Below, piece after piece: positions 62,097-64,000 of a stretch of DNA of 64,000 bases. Positions within the stretch are counted from its first letter, which is position 1; each line of letters begins with the position of its first letter. The notes under the pieces were generated by a model. It saw nothing but the letters and a program-made list of their open reading frames with translations, had not been told where the DNA came from and searched no databases. The position numbers were made by a program, and so were the translations under genes. The DNA is taken from positions 11,746,392-11,810,391 of the forward strand of contig NC_080734.1 of assembly GCF_019097595.1 (NCBI RefSeq). Reading direction: 5' to 3'. Source of the DNA: Hemibagrus wyckioides (taxonomy: Eukaryota; Chordata; Actinopteri; Siluriformes; Bagridae).

Positions 62097-63100
62097 CTGC
62101 AAAATACACACACACACACACACACTTAAATACTACTATTTATACAGTTTCAATTCAGTTTCAATAAACATCATATTCAACATCCTCCCCCCATTTTGCC
62201 TATCTTAAACTTATTTTCTCTTTCTCTCCTTCTCCCTTTCACTCTGCTCCTTTTCTTCCACCCCCAATGCAAAAATGTCAGGATAAATCTCAGTTGTCAG
62301 GCCAAAATAAATCCCGCAGTGTGTCAGTCAGTCAGTCATTTAGTCGCGCACACAAACACAAGCACACACAGGCATAAAATGAGAGTCTTGTCTAGTCAGT
62401 GGACCACCCCGGAGGCAGCGTGAGCAGCTCCAACGTCCTGCAAAGCTGCCAGAGAAACACACACACATACGTGCTCAGATCTGTGGGAAACCTTGGACGC
62501 TCAAAAGACCTGCTGGGCTGGACTGCGTTTAAAAGCAGACAGAGGTTGGAGTAGTAATGTAGTCAGTAACTCCACTCCACCACAGCTGCAGGAGCGGTAC
62601 ATGGGGGCTCGGGCTCGGGTTACGCTCGCAGTAAACAAGTCCAATAGCATGAACGTTCAATAAGCAGCTTTTATAACTAGGGAACTTCCTTTAAGCGCTC
62701 CTCATTATGCGTGTGTGCGTGGACATGCGTGTGCACGTGTAAACGTGTTCCCACAAGTCAGATCTGGTGTATCCATGTGCTAGTTACTTAACTCGAATTT
62801 ATACATACAAGCCATGAGAAGCAAAATCATCATCTGTAGTCAACATGCTATAGCATTTAAACGATTAGTTACACTACAATTCCAGTATAAACGAGCTGAA
62901 AACTTTCAAGTGTAGAAAGGAAAGTAGTAGCTCCTTGAGCAAGGCTCTTAACCCTGCATAACTGCTCAGTTGCATAAAATGAGATAATTCACTCTGGATA
63001 AACTCATCAGCCAAACAGGGTAGATGTTAATGCTAGAAAACCTTATCAAATAATTTTGAGTAAATGTGATTGCATATTATTGCATAACCAAGTCTGATTC
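62097..63100 (-). other. gmds: gmds intron (continues past the window), left part
   Basis: Noncoding. Contains (CA)n at 62104-62126 and a SINE 3' fragment at 62935-63017 (TTGAGCAAGGCTCTTAACCC, CACTCTGGATAAA). I see no upstream gmds exon between here and position 64000. Confidence 0.7.
62935..63017 (+). mobile_element. SINE 3' fragment
   Basis: Carries the core TTGAGCAAGGCTCTTAACCC and a tail ATGAGATAATTCACTCTGGA typical of the second SINE family. The tRNA-like head is missing. Confidence 0.6.
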
Positions 63101-63109
63101 TAGGTGTGT

Positions 63110-63690
63110 AAGATGCAGCCAGTGTGCTATATATTTCCAATAATCCAGTAATATCTTCATGTTCTTCAAATCATTCCTGAACAATTTTTGCTGTGTAGCA
63201 AGGGAGCATTATCTTGATGAAAGAGGCCACTGCCATTAGGGAATACCATTGCCATGAAGAGGGTTGTTACTGGGTCCGCAACAATGTTTTTGTAGGTGGT
63301 ACATGTCAAAGAAACATTCACGTAAATGACAGGACCCAAGATTTCCCACTGTTTATCACATCACAACATCATACTGCCACACTGTGGTGCAGCAGTACCT
63401 CAAGTAGTTAAGGCTCTGGGTTGAAGATTGGGGTTCAAGCCCCAAGACTGTCAAAGCTGCCACCGTTGGGCCCTTGAGCAAGGCCCTAACCCCCCCCTGC
63501 TCCAGGGGTGCTGCATCATGGCTGACTCTGTGCGCTGACCCCAACCCTCCAAGTATGGGAAGAAATGAAGAAGTATGTGACTTTCACTGTGCAGTAATGC
63601 GACATAATTAATTCTTAATTCAACTGGCTTGCCTTCTTACATTAATTTATCCTGGTGCCATCTCTTCCACATCACACACACAGCCATCAA
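63110..63690 (-). pseudogene. Tc1-like transposase relic split by a SINE
   Basis: The minus strand of 63180-63360 reads VSLTCTTYKNIVAD and FMAMVFPNGSGLFHQDNAP, the central catalytic segment (QDNAP Asp box) of the same Tc1-like family as 59953-60474. The matching sequence resumes after the SINE at about 63625-63690 (GGCTTGCCTTCTT, TCCTGGTGCCATCTCTTCC). Terminal repeats are not seen. Stops and indels make it inactive. Confidence 0.75.
63383..63612 (+). mobile_element. tRNA-derived SINE inserted in a Tc1-like relic
   Basis: Same family as the pair at 35965-36385: CTCAAGTAGTTAAGGCTCTG (A box), GGGTTCAAGCCCCAAG (B box), TTGGGCCCTTGAGCAAGGCC, GCATCATGGCTGACTCTG, and TTTCACTGTGCAGTAATG near the end. 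Transposase-derived sequence flanks it on both sides. Confidence 0.85.
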
Positions 63691-64000
63691 AAAAAAAAAA
63701 AAAAAAATTCATTCATCATGTTCTCACACTAGCATTAACCAGCATAAAATAAAGATTATTTTTTTAGTTGTGTTTTAGTTCCTAATAAAAATCGCTCTGT
63801 TTCTTTGTTCGTGGTCCTCAGCTCTAGGTAGTGTAACTGAGTTACTTGGTATTTTATTTGATCACATTTTTATGACCTCCAGTCATTTGTGAAGATTTAG
63901 AGCTGAATTAATAATTGTGGTACGCTTCATTACAGTGATTTAACACCAATGGTTTGTTTATTCTTTTTGACGCAAATCACTGCGAAAAAAGTGTTTGGTT
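63691..64000. other. Unassigned right edge of window
   Basis: AT-rich, with an A tract at about 63689-63706. I see no gene or repeat family in it. It should still be gmds intron. Confidence 0.5.

Overview
The window is genomic DNA from a ray-finned fish. It is AT-rich and intron-rich, with dense dinucleotide and tetranucleotide microsatellites, tRNA-derived SINEs, Tc1-like and hAT-like transposon relics, and an exon/intron gene structure. The SINE type, with the 'TTGAGCAAGGCCCTTAACCC' core, is one I associate with otophysan teleosts such as catfishes and characins. That placement is an inference, not something the sequence proves.

Three real protein-coding genes can be supported. They form the conserved vertebrate FOXF2-FOXC1-GMDS block. 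(1) foxf2 is on the + strand with two exons (5129-6041 and 6810-7000) and encodes 367 aa. (2) foxc1 is on the + strand, intronless, 11833-13107, 424 aa. (3) gmds (GDP-mannose 4,6-dehydratase) is on the - strand. Its last five coding exons (62096-61969, 35471-35353, 33699-33603, 22264-22196, 22114-22052) encode the C-terminal ~157 residues; the 5' exons lie beyond the right edge. foxc1 and gmds converge, as in mammals. foxq1, which precedes FOXF2 in human, is not in the window.

Layout: 1-290 unique; 291-2200 a 39-bp minisatellite; 2200-5128 the foxf2 upstream region, with a duplicated block, a CpG-rich patch and a G-rich tract; 5129-7000 foxf2; 7001-11832 the spacer between foxf2 and foxc1, with two divergently oriented CTCF-like motifs and candidate conserved elements; 11833-13107 foxc1; 13108-22051 the foxc1-gmds spacer, with several candidate regulatory elements, including one present twice; 22052 to the end, gmds, whose introns (11.3 kb, 1.7 kb and 26.5 kb) are full of microsatellites and transposon relics.

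foxf2 and foxc1 encode forkhead transcription factors of mesenchyme, vascular mural cells and neural crest, and are expected to be regulated by elements scattered through this block, possibly including gmds introns. gmds is a housekeeping sugar-nucleotide enzyme, probably kept here as a bystander of that regulatory landscape. I found no prokaryote-type system, no CRISPR array and no tRNA or rRNA gene. The most interesting signals are the divergent CTCF-like pair between the two fox genes, the duplicated element downstream of foxc1, the microsatellites sitting directly at gmds splice sites, and the related Tc1-like relics, one internally deleted with a head-to-tail fused reading frame and one split by a SINE.
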